Positions 15,795 through 24,379 of a stretch of 34,237 nt of DNA are shown piece by piece. The notes beneath the pieces were generated by a model. The model was not told the DNA's origin, did not search any database, and worked only from the letters and a program-made list of their open reading frames with translations. Position numbers and translations under genes: made by a program. The number at the start of each line of letters is the position of its first letter. The stretch's first letter is position 1. The stretch is from CAZIKB01 sp964539665 (GTDB lineage Bacteria; Zhuqueibacterota; Zhuqueibacteria; Oceanimicrobiales; Oceanimicrobiaceae), in NCBI GenBank assembly GCA_964539665.1, contig CAZIKB010000067.1, positions 1 to 34,237 of the forward strand, given 5' to 3'.

Positions 15795-18179
15795 TTACTC
15801 ATACCGTAAAGATTTCACCGGATTGGCCAGCGCTGCTTTAATAGCCTGGTAACAAATGGTCAACCAGGCAATAGCTAAAGCTATTGCGCCGCAAACCAGG
15901 AAAATCCAAAGACCAATTTCAATGTGATACGCAAAGTTTTGCAGCCAGGCTTTCATTCCGAAATAGGCTAACGGCCAGGCAATTATATTGGCCAGAAGCA
16001 CAAGTTTCATAAATTCACTCGACAACATAGTGATAATATTTTGCAATGAAGCGCCCAACACCTTGCGGATGCCGATTTCTTTGGTACGCTGCTCAGCAGT
16101 AAAAGATGACAGACCCAGTAAACCCAGGCAGGCGATGAATATCGTAAGGATAGTAAATTTTATCAATAGGCTGCCAATTATTTGCTCAAACCTGTATTCC
16201 AAGGCAAGGTCGTCATCCAGAAAATAGTGAAAAGTTGGGTTATCGGGATCATAAAGTTTCCACTGGGCTTCCAGGTCTTTGACCGTCGCAGCTTTATCTA
16301 ATGATTCCAGGCGAATTAAATATGAATTTAAATATGCCGGGGACTTATGTATAATAAGAGGTTGTATGGATTCGTGTAAAGGTTCAAAATGAAAATCTGT
16401 TGCCACACCTATTACAGTATAGGATTTTGTGCCGGCCTCATTATTTAGCCAATCGATCCGTTTGCCAACTGGATCATCCCAGCCGAATTGTTGTGCAGCG
16501 GTTTCATTGATTATGATTGCGTCACTGGTATCAGAAGCAATATTCTTAGAAAAATTACGTCCGGCGATGAGCTCAATGTTTAGCAAAGAAAAATACTCAT
16601 CATCAATGGCAATATTTTTCAACATTAAGCCATCTTTTTCCGATGTACCTTCCGGTAAAAATCGTCCCCACATATAGCCGTCCCCCGGTTCACTTGAAGT
16701 TAGAGCAACCCTGCGAATTTCTGGCTTTTGTAAAAGTTCATTTTTGATGGTTGCCTGTCGTTCAACTGTATTATTTTGTGGTCCGCCAAACACGACTATA
16801 TTATTTTTATCAAAGCCTAAATCCTTATTTTGAAGAAACTTGATTTGGTTATATAAAATAAAATTAGCGATAATCATAAATATAGCAATACAAAACTGGG
16901 CTACCACCAGAGTTTTTCTTAAGCCGGCACCTTTAAGCCCCATTGAAAGATGACCTGAAATGACTTTTACTGGTTGAAACCTGGAAAGAAAAAAGGCAGG
17001 ATAGCTGCCAGATAAAATACCCACAACTAAAGTAATCACAAATAATGAAGTTAAATATAGGTTATTTTCAAAATAGTTGATACTGACTTCTCTTTCAGTC
17101 AGACCGTTAAACCACGGTATGGCGAGCTCCACAAAAATGACCGCAAAAAATAACGCAATGAAAGAAATGACAATGGATTCGGTCAGAAATTGCCGGATTA
17201 GCTGGGGCCGGTAAGCGCCGAGCACTTTACGCATGCCAACTTCTTTAGCGCGCTTGGCTGAACGCGCCGTAGCCAGATTCATGAAATTGATGCAGGCAAT
17301 TAACAGGATAAAGACAGCAATGGCTGAAAAAATATAGAGATACGCGATATCAAGAGTATCACCCCATTCAGAACCCAGGTCTGAATGCAGATGCAAATCC
17401 GTGAACGGCTGCAGCTGCGGTCGATATCGTTCCTGGTACTGTTCCTCAATGTATTTATGGATAAAATCTGGAAACCGCTGTTCAATTTCTGCGGGGGAAG
17501 CATCATCTGATAAAAGAAAATAGGTGTGGCACCAGTGGCTGCGCCAGTCGTTTACCGCTTCAAAATTTTGTTCATTTAAAGATGCGAATGAAGCCAGAAA
17601 ATTGAATGTGAAATAAGAATTCGCAGGTACTTTGTTCATCACACCTGTAATCACAAATTGCTGTTTATTATCAAAGGTAAGCGTTTTACCCATGGGATCG
17701 TCATCGCCAAAATACTTCTCGGCCATCTCAGTTGTCAAAACCAGGGAATAGGGCTGAGTCAGGGCTGTTTTCGGATTGCCTTTGATTAGTGGATAAGTGA
17801 AAACCTCAAAAACACCGGGATCAGTGTAGACAATAGTTTCGTTAATGAGATTATCCTTATTGCGAACAACATGTCCTCTAATTAAATAGCGCACGTAGTT
17901 TTCAATTTCAGGATAATCCTTACGCATGGCCGGTCCCCAGGGCGCTGGCGAGGACGCTGTATGCAGGGTTCGATCTGACGATACCTGGATGACATCTGTT
18001 AGTCGGTAAATACGTTCTCTGTTTAAATGATAATTGTCAAAACTGAGTTCGAGCTGTGTAAGAACAAGAATAAATAGGCAACTGCCAATTCCTATGGAGA
18101 GTCCGAGTGCATTAATAATTGTATATGCTTTATTTTTTGCCAGGTTTCTGAAGGCGATTTTCAGGTAATTTTTTATCAT
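15795..18179 (-). CDS. FtsX/MacB-family ABC permease, upstream paralog
   Basis: This 794-aa paralog of the next gene has the same start (MIKNYLKIAFRNLAKNKAY), the same two FtsX blocks (AKRAKEVGMRKVLGAYRPQ and EQRTKEIGIRKVLGASLQN) and the same ending (NPVKSLRYE). These point to a tandem duplication followed by divergence. AAGGAG lies upstream on the minus strand, within 18181-18200. The stop TAA (15795-15797) is 10 nt before the downstream ATG, so the two are translated as an operon and may form a heterodimer. Each has two periplasmic MacB-type domains and at least eight TM segments. The ATPase would have to be supplied from elsewhere. Confidence 0.9.
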   Translation of the reverse strand: MIKNYLKIAFRNLAKNKAYTIINALGLSIGIGSCLFILVLTQLELSFDNYHLNRERIYRLTDVIQVSSDRTLHTASSPAPWGPAMRKDYPEIENYVRYLIRGHVVRNKDNLINETIVYTDPGVFEVFTYPLIKGNPKTALTQPYSLVLTTEMAEKYFGDDDPMGKTLTFDNKQQFVITGVMNKVPANSYFTFNFLASFASLNEQNFEAVNDWRSHWCHTYFLLSDDASPAEIEQRFPDFIHKYIEEQYQERYRPQLQPFTDLHLHSDLGSEWGDTLDIAYLYIFSAIAVFILLIACINFMNLATARSAKRAKEVGMRKVLGAYRPQLIRQFLTESIVISFIALFFAVIFVELAIPWFNGLTEREVSINYFENNLYLTSLFVITLVVGILSGSYPAFFLSRFQPVKVISGHLSMGLKGAGLRKTLVVAQFCIAIFMIIANFILYNQIKFLQNKDLGFDKNNIVVFGGPQNNTVERQATIKNELLQKPEIRRVALTSSEPGDGYMWGRFLPEGTSEKDGLMLKNIAIDDEYFSLLNIELIAGRNFSKNIASDTSDAIIINETAAQQFGWDDPVGKRIDWLNNEAGTKSYTVIGVATDFHFEPLHESIQPLIIHKSPAYLNSYLIRLESLDKAATVKDLEAQWKLYDPDNPTFHYFLDDDLALEYRFEQIIGSLLIKFTILTIFIACLGLLGLSSFTAEQRTKEIGIRKVLGASLQNIITMLSSEFMKLVLLANIIAWPLAYFGMKAWLQNFAYHIEIGLWIFLVCGAIALAIAWLTICYQAIKAALANPVKSLRYE

Positions 18180-18441
18180 AGTAAGTCTCCTTTTAGTGAG
18201 ATATTTTAATTAATTCAATAAATGTGCCACACTTGGTTTTTAAAAAACTTAGACTCAAAACAACATTGAAGTATCATATGAAAGTATCCGCTGGCATTAC
18301 ACTTGGTGTCCGTTAGCGAACAATATCAGTTAAGCGCTAATTATAAAAATATTCCTGTCAATCTAATGAACAAATAGGGATTATTATTACAACCATGTTA
18401 ATAGTTTAAGAACGATAATATAATGGTCGATTTAATTCATT

Positions 18442-18786
18442 ATGGTAGAAAAAAGAAAATCTATTAGACGCCATCTAATTTATTATTTGAGAGTATTTGA
18501 CCAAAAACAGGACAAGCTCGTAGGGCATTTAGTGGATATCTCAAAAATAGGATTTATGCTCATGAGCGAGACGCCCCTTAAAACAGATAAGAATTATCAT
18601 TTCAATTTGGAATTGCCCACTGAAGTGAGAGGTGTCAATCAAATTTCTTTTACCGCGAAAAGTGTCTGGGGTAAAAAAGACATCAATCCTGATTATTACA
18701 ATACTGGATTTCAACTGCAAACAATGGCACCAGATCATCTTGATATAATTCGATCCTTAATCGTTCGTTTTAGATTTCATGATTGA
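18442..18786 (+). CDS. PilZ domain protein (c-di-GMP receptor)
   Basis: This 114-aa protein consists of a single PilZ domain. The c-di-GMP-binding parts are visible: R5-x3-R9 with a neighbouring R10 near the N-terminus (EKRKSIRRH), and the D32-x-S34-x-x-G37 turn (VDISKIGFML). A beta-strand segment follows (ISFTAKSVWGKKD) and then YYNTGFQLQ, the usual last strand motif. Proteins of this size act as adaptors or bind other targets when c-di-GMP rises. No signal peptide or TM is present, so it is cytoplasmic. The Shine-Dalgarno is poor. It faces away from the permease pair, sharing a 262-bp divergent spacer. The target cannot be told from context. Confidence 0.85.
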   Translation: MVEKRKSIRRHLIYYLRVFDQKQDKLVGHLVDISKIGFMLMSETPLKTDKNYHFNLELPTEVRGVNQISFTAKSVWGKKDINPDYYNTGFQLQTMAPDHLDIIRSLIVRFRFHD

Positions 18787-18834
18787 GTTGGCCCTTAAAA
18801 TCTCAATTGTGTGGCTCTGAAGTAATAATGTTCT

Positions 18835-19074
18835 ATGTCCGAACCAGGCACTGCAAAACGCAAAGAATGGGAGTTGAGAGCAGCTCAAAAAAATGCCATT
18901 GTCCCTTATTATTTTGAGGTTTCTCCAGAAGTTGTCTTTTTTATCTGTGGTAAATGCAAAACAAAAATCCAGCGAAACCTTATCCCCCATATAGACGAAC
19001 CTACTTTTGTTTGCCCCAATAAATCCTGTAAAGCAAAAAACTGGGTGCCTGTAAAATATAATCTGAAATACTGA
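18835..19074 (+). CDS. Small zinc-ribbon-like protein, unknown function
   Basis: This 79-aa protein has four cysteines that could hold one zinc: C38-x2-C41 (FFICGKCKTK) and C60-x4-C65 (FVCPNKSCKAKNW), about 18 residues apart, with beta-strand-like segments around them. The N-terminus is charged and helical (KRKEWELRAAQKN). No enzyme motif, TM or signal peptide is visible. It lies 48 nt after the PilZ gene and may be co-transcribed with it. The Shine-Dalgarno is weak, which lowers confidence in the start, but the paired cysteine motif supports a real gene. Function is unknown; nucleic-acid or protein binding is the usual role of such ribbons. Confidence 0.65.
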   Translation: MSEPGTAKRKEWELRAAQKNAIVPYYFEVSPEVVFFICGKCKTKIQRNLIPHIDEPTFVCPNKSCKAKNWVPVKYNLKY

Positions 19075-19240
19075 ATTCTACAGGAAGCAGTCAGGCTGCA
19101 AGTTCTTTTTTAAAGCCCAAAAATTTTATCTGTATCAAGTTCCATTTCTGTGCAATTTTTTCTTGACATAGTTGTAATTTATCGACATATTTTATACTTG
19201 AATTTCTACTTAATATTAAATGCGAGGTGATGTAAAATTC

Positions 19241-20485
19241 ATGATTACCATTAGACATTTCATTGTTGCAGCTCTTTTTGTACAATTTCTTATTTCAACC
19301 CCGGAAAGTTTTTCCCAGGATTGGTCTCAGTGGCGGGGAGCAAATCGGGATGGCGTGATTTCTACTTCCGATATTCCGGAAACCTGGCCGGATAAATTGC
19401 AGCGAATCTGGCAAATCGATGTCGGTTCAGGTCATTCATCCCCGGTGGTTACGAAAAATGCAATTTATTTATTCAGCAGGCAAAGTGATGAAGAAGTGGT
19501 TTCGCGAATTAATCTGCAGAAAGGTAAAGTTGTTTGGCGTAAATCCTATCCAGCGCCGTACACAATGAGCTCAGCAGCACTAACTCACGGCAAAGGTCCA
19601 AAATCGACGCCAGTGGTTTATGACGGCAAACTCATCACACTGGGTATCAGTGGAATTCTATCATGCTATGACACTGCAACCGGCAAAATGAATTGGCAAA
19701 AGGATTTTTCAGAGGTGTTTAAAACCACATCTCCGCTATACGGTACGGCTATGTCGCCGTTAGCAGAAGAGGGCTTCTGTATTGCGCATGTGGGCGGGCA
19801 CGAAGACGGTGCCTTAATTGCTGTAAACCTGCAAACCGGCAAGACACAATGGCAATGGGCTGACGATGGCCCGGGTTATTCTTCCCCGATCCTGGGCACA
19901 ATTCAGGGCACAAAACAGGTTGTTACATTTTCACAGGAACATGTTATTGGGATTGATTTCGCCAGCGGTGAGCTTTTGTGGCAGATTCCTTTTAATACCC
20001 CCTGGACACAAAATGCGGTCACTCCAATTTTGTACGAAAATGATTTAATCTTATCTGGTTTGGACCAGGGCATGATGAGGCTGATGGTCGTGAAAAATGG
20101 TGATGCCTGGTCAACCGAACAGGTATGGGCAATTAAGGATATTAGCAGTTATATGAGCACACCGATTTTATTCAACGATTTAATTGTAGCCTTTTCGGAT
20201 AAGCGTAAAGGTATGCATGTATCCATCGATGCAAATTCTGGCAAGCTTGTGTGGCAGAGCCAGGGCCGGGAAGGGAGTAACACCGCCCTGATTCGGGCCG
20301 GCGATTTTCTATTAAGTCTGAAGACAGATGGTCGTTTATTTGTTGCCAAACGTGAGGGGCAGACCTTCACACCAGTTAAAGAATATGCGGTTGCGAATTC
20401 CCCAACCTGGGCGCATCCGGCAATTTTTAACAAGCGAATATTGATAAAAGATAAAAATACTTTAGCGCTCTGGAGTCTTAATTAA
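19241..20485 (+). CDS. Exported PQQ-type beta-propeller protein
   Basis: This 414-aa protein starts at ATG 19241, chosen over ATG 19220 because GAGGTGA (19223-19229) lies between them and the shorter form begins with a clean signal peptide (MITIRHFIVAALFVQFLIS, cleavage near residue 25, after FSQ). The mature protein starts DWSQWRGANRDGV, the usual opening of PQQ-like WD repeat proteins of Planctomycetes and FCB bacteria. Blades follow with the pattern A-x-x-L-x-W-Q (GKVVWRKSY, GKMNWQKDF, GKTQWQWAD, GELLWQIPF, GKLVWQSQG). No cytochrome or dehydrogenase motif is visible, so it is probably a binding or scaffold propeller and not a quinoprotein enzyme. It precedes an exported acetamidase-like gene by 119 nt; co-regulation is possible but unproven. 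Confidence 0.88.
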   Translation: MITIRHFIVAALFVQFLISTPESFSQDWSQWRGANRDGVISTSDIPETWPDKLQRIWQIDVGSGHSSPVVTKNAIYLFSRQSDEEVVSRINLQKGKVVWRKSYPAPYTMSSAALTHGKGPKSTPVVYDGKLITLGISGILSCYDTATGKMNWQKDFSEVFKTTSPLYGTAMSPLAEEGFCIAHVGGHEDGALIAVNLQTGKTQWQWADDGPGYSSPILGTIQGTKQVVTFSQEHVIGIDFASGELLWQIPFNTPWTQNAVTPILYENDLILSGLDQGMMRLMVVKNGDAWSTEQVWAIKDISSYMSTPILFNDLIVAFSDKRKGMHVSIDANSGKLVWQSQGREGSNTALIRAGDFLLSLKTDGRLFVAKREGQTFTPVKEYAVANSPTWAHPAIFNKRILIKDKNTLALWSLN

Positions 20486-20604
20486 GTGATGTAAAATAAG
20501 TCTTATAATAAATATCTTGCGTGCGCAATGATTGGATTATTCAAACATTTTTATATTAGTCTTAATAACAAGAAGCATCTTTTAAATAATACTGGAGGGA
20601 GAGC

Positions 20605-21591
20605 ATGAAAATTTCACACAAATTATTTTTATCCTGTCTGACTGTTTTATTTCTGTCCCAATTAATACTGGCTCAGGACACAACGCGTTTCACTCCGAAA
20701 GTTGGCTACAAAGCTTTCAAAGTTCGGGAACCAGTTTTGCGAATGAAACCGGGCGATGTGCTCATCAGTGAATCCATGATGAGTGAGTATTTTACTGAAG
20801 AGGGTGGGGAATGGCCCGGGGAAGTCGGACCCATTTATATCGAAGGAGCGACTTCAAAGGATCAATTAGTCGTGAAAATTTTGCGGGCTCGTCCAAACAG
20901 GGACCTGGCTCCAGCACGCATTAATCCCAATTTTGGTGGTTTGGCCAGCGATGTACGGGTGCGCATGCTTAATCCAAAAGTACCAGCCGAACGATTTCTC
21001 TGGCGTTTGGACCGCACAAAGAACATTGCAATGTTGGAGCTTTCAAGGAGTAAACTTAAGAAAATCGAAGTGCCAATGGCGCCCATGATAGGACGTGTGG
21101 CAGTAGCACCAAAAGGAGAAGAGTCCTTCCCTGGTCTCTGGCCTGGCGATTTTGGCGGTAACATGGATGCTCCTGAAATCCGTGAAGGGGCTACCATCTA
21201 TTTGCCGATATTTCATGAAGGAGCCTACTTTTATTTTGGTGATGGCCATGCCATACAAGGCCATGGAGAAATTGCAGGCACGGGCCCTGAGACCACATTA
21301 GATGTGACGCTGCAGTTTGATCTTATTAAAAATAAAGCCATTGATTGGCCGCGCATCGAAGACGACGACTTCATCATGGTGGCAGGCAGTGCGCGTCCTT
21401 TAATTGACGCCTTTCGCCTGGCACACATAGAACTCATTGAGTGGATGGAGGAAGATTATGGTTTCGACCGCTGGGAAGCCTACCAGGTGCTTTCGCAAGT
21501 AGGCAGCTCGACAGTCGCGAATATTGTCGATCCGCAATATACTGTTGTGGCAAAATTCCCTAAAAAGTATTTACCCGAAAAAGACAACTAA
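20605..21591 (+). CDS. Exported acetamidase/formamidase family protein
   Basis: This 328-aa protein has a signal peptide (residues 1-23, ending ILA-Q) followed by an FmdA/AmdA-type fold. Recognisable blocks are GPIYIEGATSKDQLVVKIL, a PGLWPGDFGGNMDAPEIREG motif and YFGDGHAIQGHGEIAGTGPE, which together match the core of amidases that hydrolyse acetamide or formamide to ammonia and the acid. The C-terminal DAFRLAHIELIEWM and YQVLSQVGSSTVANIVDP also fit the family. Family members are usually cytoplasmic and about 300-410 aa; export is the unusual point here. The real substrate in the envelope is unknown. GGAGGGAGAG is placed well before the ATG. The last 4 nt overlap the convergent gene at 21588. 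Confidence 0.88.
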   Translation: MKISHKLFLSCLTVLFLSQLILAQDTTRFTPKVGYKAFKVREPVLRMKPGDVLISESMMSEYFTEEGGEWPGEVGPIYIEGATSKDQLVVKILRARPNRDLAPARINPNFGGLASDVRVRMLNPKVPAERFLWRLDRTKNIAMLELSRSKLKKIEVPMAPMIGRVAVAPKGEESFPGLWPGDFGGNMDAPEIREGATIYLPIFHEGAYFYFGDGHAIQGHGEIAGTGPETTLDVTLQFDLIKNKAIDWPRIEDDDFIMVAGSARPLIDAFRLAHIELIEWMEEDYGFDRWEAYQVLSQVGSSTVANIVDPQYTVVAKFPKKYLPEKDN

Positions 21592-22121
21592 GCAGAGTAT
21601 GCAGATTGTCCGGTTGAACTAAGTTTTTTTGGTAACACATCCTCGACCTTGATAGTATCCAGTGAATACATGTTATATGCTTTAACCAGTTCTACAAGAT
21701 TTTGTTTACAACTTGTCAAATCATTGGCAGTAGGGGATTTACGAATCATTTTTTTTAGTTCTAAAATCGTGTCGCCAATTTGTTCGAAATAGTAGTTTGA
21801 CATGGATTTGGCAATTAAGCTTTCAACGGCATTATCAATAGTTTTTTCTTTTGTAGATAAAATTTTGTTTGTTTTGTTTTGTTGGAATTGCTTAAACTCT
21901 TTTTCTAAATCGATGTCTATTCCGGTATAGCATAAACAGGCAGGATTATTTGGGTTAATCTCTGTTTTTTCAACTACATTGTTGATAAGATATCGTTCCA
22001 CAATTTCTCGTTCTGAAAATGTTATTTTTCTATGACTGGAATATTGGTAGGTCTTGGTCTGTTGGTCAGGTTCTACTTGAATCATTAAATCGGAGTGTGA
22101 AAAATAAAACAGTTCCTTCAT
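21588..22121 (-). CDS. Hypothetical protein, no recognised family
   Basis: This 177-aa protein starts at an ATG (first base 22121) preceded by AGGA on the minus strand. The sequence is soluble and mainly helical in the second half (DTILELKKMIRKSPTANDL, CKQNLVELVKAYNMYSLDTI). It is beta-like at the start, with phrases SHSDLMIQVEPDQQT and YQYSSHRKITFSEREI. The segment NPACLCYTGIDIDLEKEFKQF contains two cysteines two apart (C-x-C) but no full metal motif. No TM or signal peptide is visible. Its 3' end overlaps that of the acetamidase-like gene by 4 nt, tail to tail. I cannot assign a function. The full-length open frame, Shine-Dalgarno and gene-like amino-acid composition support a real gene. 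Confidence 0.6.
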   Translation of the reverse strand: MKELFYFSHSDLMIQVEPDQQTKTYQYSSHRKITFSEREIVERYLINNVVEKTEINPNNPACLCYTGIDIDLEKEFKQFQQNKTNKILSTKEKTIDNAVESLIAKSMSNYYFEQIGDTILELKKMIRKSPTANDLTSCKQNLVELVKAYNMYSLDTIKVEDVLPKKLSSTGQSAYSA

Positions 22122-22705
22122 AGATTTTTCCTAATTATTAGTTCAAAGTTACTTGCAATCTTATTATCGTTTCTTATCAAACACTATGCCAACAACAATG
22201 AAATAATTCCACCCTTGTAACAAATTAATTTTATGTAATTTAAAAAATTGAACAATTTATTACAAGTATTTTATTTATTATTAAATTGTTTTTTTTTGAT
22301 TCAATACAATTATTGTGAGACATGGTTCTGTACATTGTGGTCGAATACATACACTTGAAATATTTTTATGTTATTGAAAATAATGATGAGTAATTCCATT
22401 AATTTCATGGGGCGGAAAAATGGATTTGTTATTTGCTATTTAATTTACATACATGAATTTTTTCCTTGCATTTGCTTATGATTTTATATTATTTAACAAT
22501 TTGCGGTTTACCGCGTTCGTCTGTTGAAAGTTAATACTTCTTGTTTTATGTAAAAGTTTTTGACTTTAAACTTTCTTTACTTTGAACTTCAAACTTTAGT
22601 CACTTTAAGTACTTTAAATTTTGGACACTGCGCATTAGCGCGAGGTTATTATTTCAAAACATTTTCAAGCTTCTTATTTTAATTCTTGATTAAGGGAGAG
22701 TATAA
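22122..22705. other. Long AT-rich spacer, no gene seen
   Basis: This 584-bp region lies between two genes that diverge from it. It is very AT-rich with T-runs, and holds a cluster of ACTTT repeats near its right end (listed separately). No open frame with a Shine-Dalgarno, no tRNA-like or riboswitch-like element was recognised. The promoters of both flanking genes must be here, but no clear -35/-10 pair was found. Confidence 0.6.
22562..22619. repeat. Irregular ACTTT repeat tract with 19-nt copy elsewhere
   Basis: ACTTT occurs six times, at 22563, 22570, 22579, 22593, 22602 and 22611. The central part, TTTGAACTTCAAACTTTAG (22581-22599), contains the dyad TTTGAA-C-TTCAAA and recurs exactly at 29065-29083. 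The tract lies about 90 bp upstream of the porin-like gene. Confidence 0.6.
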
Positions 22706-23875
22706 ATGATGATGCAATTTAAAGCTGTAATTTTTGTGTTACTATTACATATCGCTGCGTCTAACATCCTTGCCCAGCCTGAGTCGTCGACCTTGAAAAT
22801 ATTTGGTTACTTCCAAAACACGTTGACTCATCAATCGGATTTCGGAGATGATCCGGAACAAAATTCTTTTAGTGTGCAACAGTTGAATTTGTTTTTTCAA
22901 AAGGACCTCGCTGAGCATTGGACGTCTTTCGTCAATTTTGAAGTCCTGAACAACTTTTCATCCAGCAGGCAGTGGGGCGCCTTTAATCTCGAAGAAGCCT
23001 GGGTAAAGTATAGATCAAATGAAAAGTTTAACTTGAAATTGGGCTTACAAATACCGATTTTTAATCATCTTAATGAAATAAAAAATCGCACTCCCTTGCT
23101 GCCTTATGTAATCAGGCCATTGGTTTATGAAACTTCATTCAGTGAATTCATCGCGGTTGAAGAAGCGACACCTGCAAGAGCCTTTGTCCAGGCATACGGT
23201 TTTATACCAATTAATGAAGTGAAAATTGATTACGCTTGTTACCTGGGTAACAGCCCAAATATTACTACTCGCGTACCGGATAGCCTTGATATCGTTCAAA
23301 CGGGCGTTGACTCCACAAATACTTTTCTAATTGGTGGGCGAGTCGGGATTCGCTTTGGAGAATTAAAAGTTGGATTTTCCGCAACTCGAGATAATGTAAA
23401 TTTTTTTCAAGGTCTGAGACCAGTGGTAGGTGGACCATCTTACAGATTTGAGGAAATCCCAAGAACTCGTGTTGGAGTTGATCTTACCTATCACATTGGA
23501 GCATTTTCATTGGAAGGAGAATTCATTTCTGTTTCTTACGACCATGATATACCTGATATAAATACTGACAAAATATTCTACTACGGTACGCTTGGATATA
23601 ATATTACTGAACGACTTTTTGCTTACGCCAGTTACTGGTTTACTGAACAGAAATTCCTCCAGGCGACTTCTAACAATAGTGATGAGATATTGCTTTATAC
23701 TGTTAAATCTGATATTAAAGTACCCACATTCGGCCTGGCCTACAATCTGAATGACAGGATTAAACTGAAAGCCCAATTTGCGCCAGTGGATGTTGAAAAT
23801 AAGGTGCCCAGTGTGGAATTCTATCAGGAATTGGAATCTAACCACTATTCCATGGCTATTTCTGTATTCTTTTAA
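22706..23875 (+). CDS. Outer-membrane porin-like beta-barrel
   Basis: This 389-aa protein has a signal peptide (about residues 1-24, ending ILA-Q) and a mature part beginning LKIFGYFQNTLTHQSDF. Alternating hydrophobic/polar strands follow, including EEAWVKYRSNEKFNLKLGLQIPIFNH. The ending, YSMAISVFF, has the terminal aromatic residue typical of BAM-inserted barrels. The pattern FxLxEAWVKYR...LKLGxxxxPF resembles phosphate-selective or short-chain porin-like families. It is probably an outer-membrane channel whose substrate is not evident. AGGGAGAG precedes ATG 22706, with two more in-frame ATGs within nine bases. The next gene, a PstS-like binding protein, is 35 nt downstream, so uptake of an anion such as phosphate is a reasonable inference. 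Confidence 0.82.
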   Translation: MMMQFKAVIFVLLLHIAASNILAQPESSTLKIFGYFQNTLTHQSDFGDDPEQNSFSVQQLNLFFQKDLAEHWTSFVNFEVLNNFSSSRQWGAFNLEEAWVKYRSNEKFNLKLGLQIPIFNHLNEIKNRTPLLPYVIRPLVYETSFSEFIAVEEATPARAFVQAYGFIPINEVKIDYACYLGNSPNITTRVPDSLDIVQTGVDSTNTFLIGGRVGIRFGELKVGFSATRDNVNFFQGLRPVVGGPSYRFEEIPRTRVGVDLTYHIGAFSLEGEFISVSYDHDIPDINTDKIFYYGTLGYNITERLFAYASYWFTEQKFLQATSNNSDEILLYTVKSDIKVPTFGLAYNLNDRIKLKAQFAPVDVENKVPSVEFYQELESNHYSMAISVFF

Positions 23876-23910
23876 GTTAGTGTTGACTGTCGGAGAAGGA
23901 AAATATAATT

Positions 23911-24339
23911 ATGAAAAAAGTGCTCGTTACAATTTTCTGTTTGTTATTTTGTACCACTGGTTTATTTGCTCAGGTAGCTGTCATTGCCCATAAATTTGTT
24001 CCGGAAGATACTCTCAAAAAATCTGAATTGTTAGACTTTTATACTTGCGACATCAAGAAATGGAGTAATGACCTGCCAGTAATCGTACTTGATTTAAAAC
24101 CAAAGGGTGAAGTAAAAGAGATATTTTATAAATTTTTAGGGAAGAGTTCATCAAGAATGAAGTCCATCTGGTTGAAAAAGATGCTCTCGGGGGAAGGCGA
24201 TCCGCCTGAAACACTCAAGTCTGAGGAAGAGATGTTAAATAAAATTACCTCCACTCCCGGAGCAATTGGGTTTGTGAGTCAATCAATAGTGAGCGGTGAG
24301 GTTAAAACTTTGCTTGTAATAAACAAAGCAAAGAAATAA
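23911..24339 (+). CDS. Small PstS-like periplasmic substrate-binding protein
   Basis: This 142-aa protein has a signal peptide (residues 1-20, ending LFA-Q). The mature part fits the PBP-like fold of short 'phosphate ABC transporter substrate-binding' proteins: a LLDFYTCDIKKWSNDLPVIV segment, then FYKFLGKSSSRMKSIWLKKM, GEGDPPETLKSEEEML and TPGAIGFVS, the usual closing motif. At 142 aa it is about half of PstS (about 300 aa), close to a single lobe, and has no transporter genes beside it. Such stand-alone forms are found with porins and sensor kinases. It may present a ligand to the kinase encoded 40 nt downstream; that is an inference. GGAGAAGGA lies before the ATG. Confidence 0.85.
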   Translation: MKKVLVTIFCLLFCTTGLFAQVAVIAHKFVPEDTLKKSELLDFYTCDIKKWSNDLPVIVLDLKPKGEVKEIFYKFLGKSSSRMKSIWLKKMLSGEGDPPETLKSEEEMLNKITSTPGAIGFVSQSIVSGEVKTLLVINKAKK

Positions 24340-24379
24340 TAGGGTAAAACTCAAGAAGGCTTAACAGAGTACCATCATT

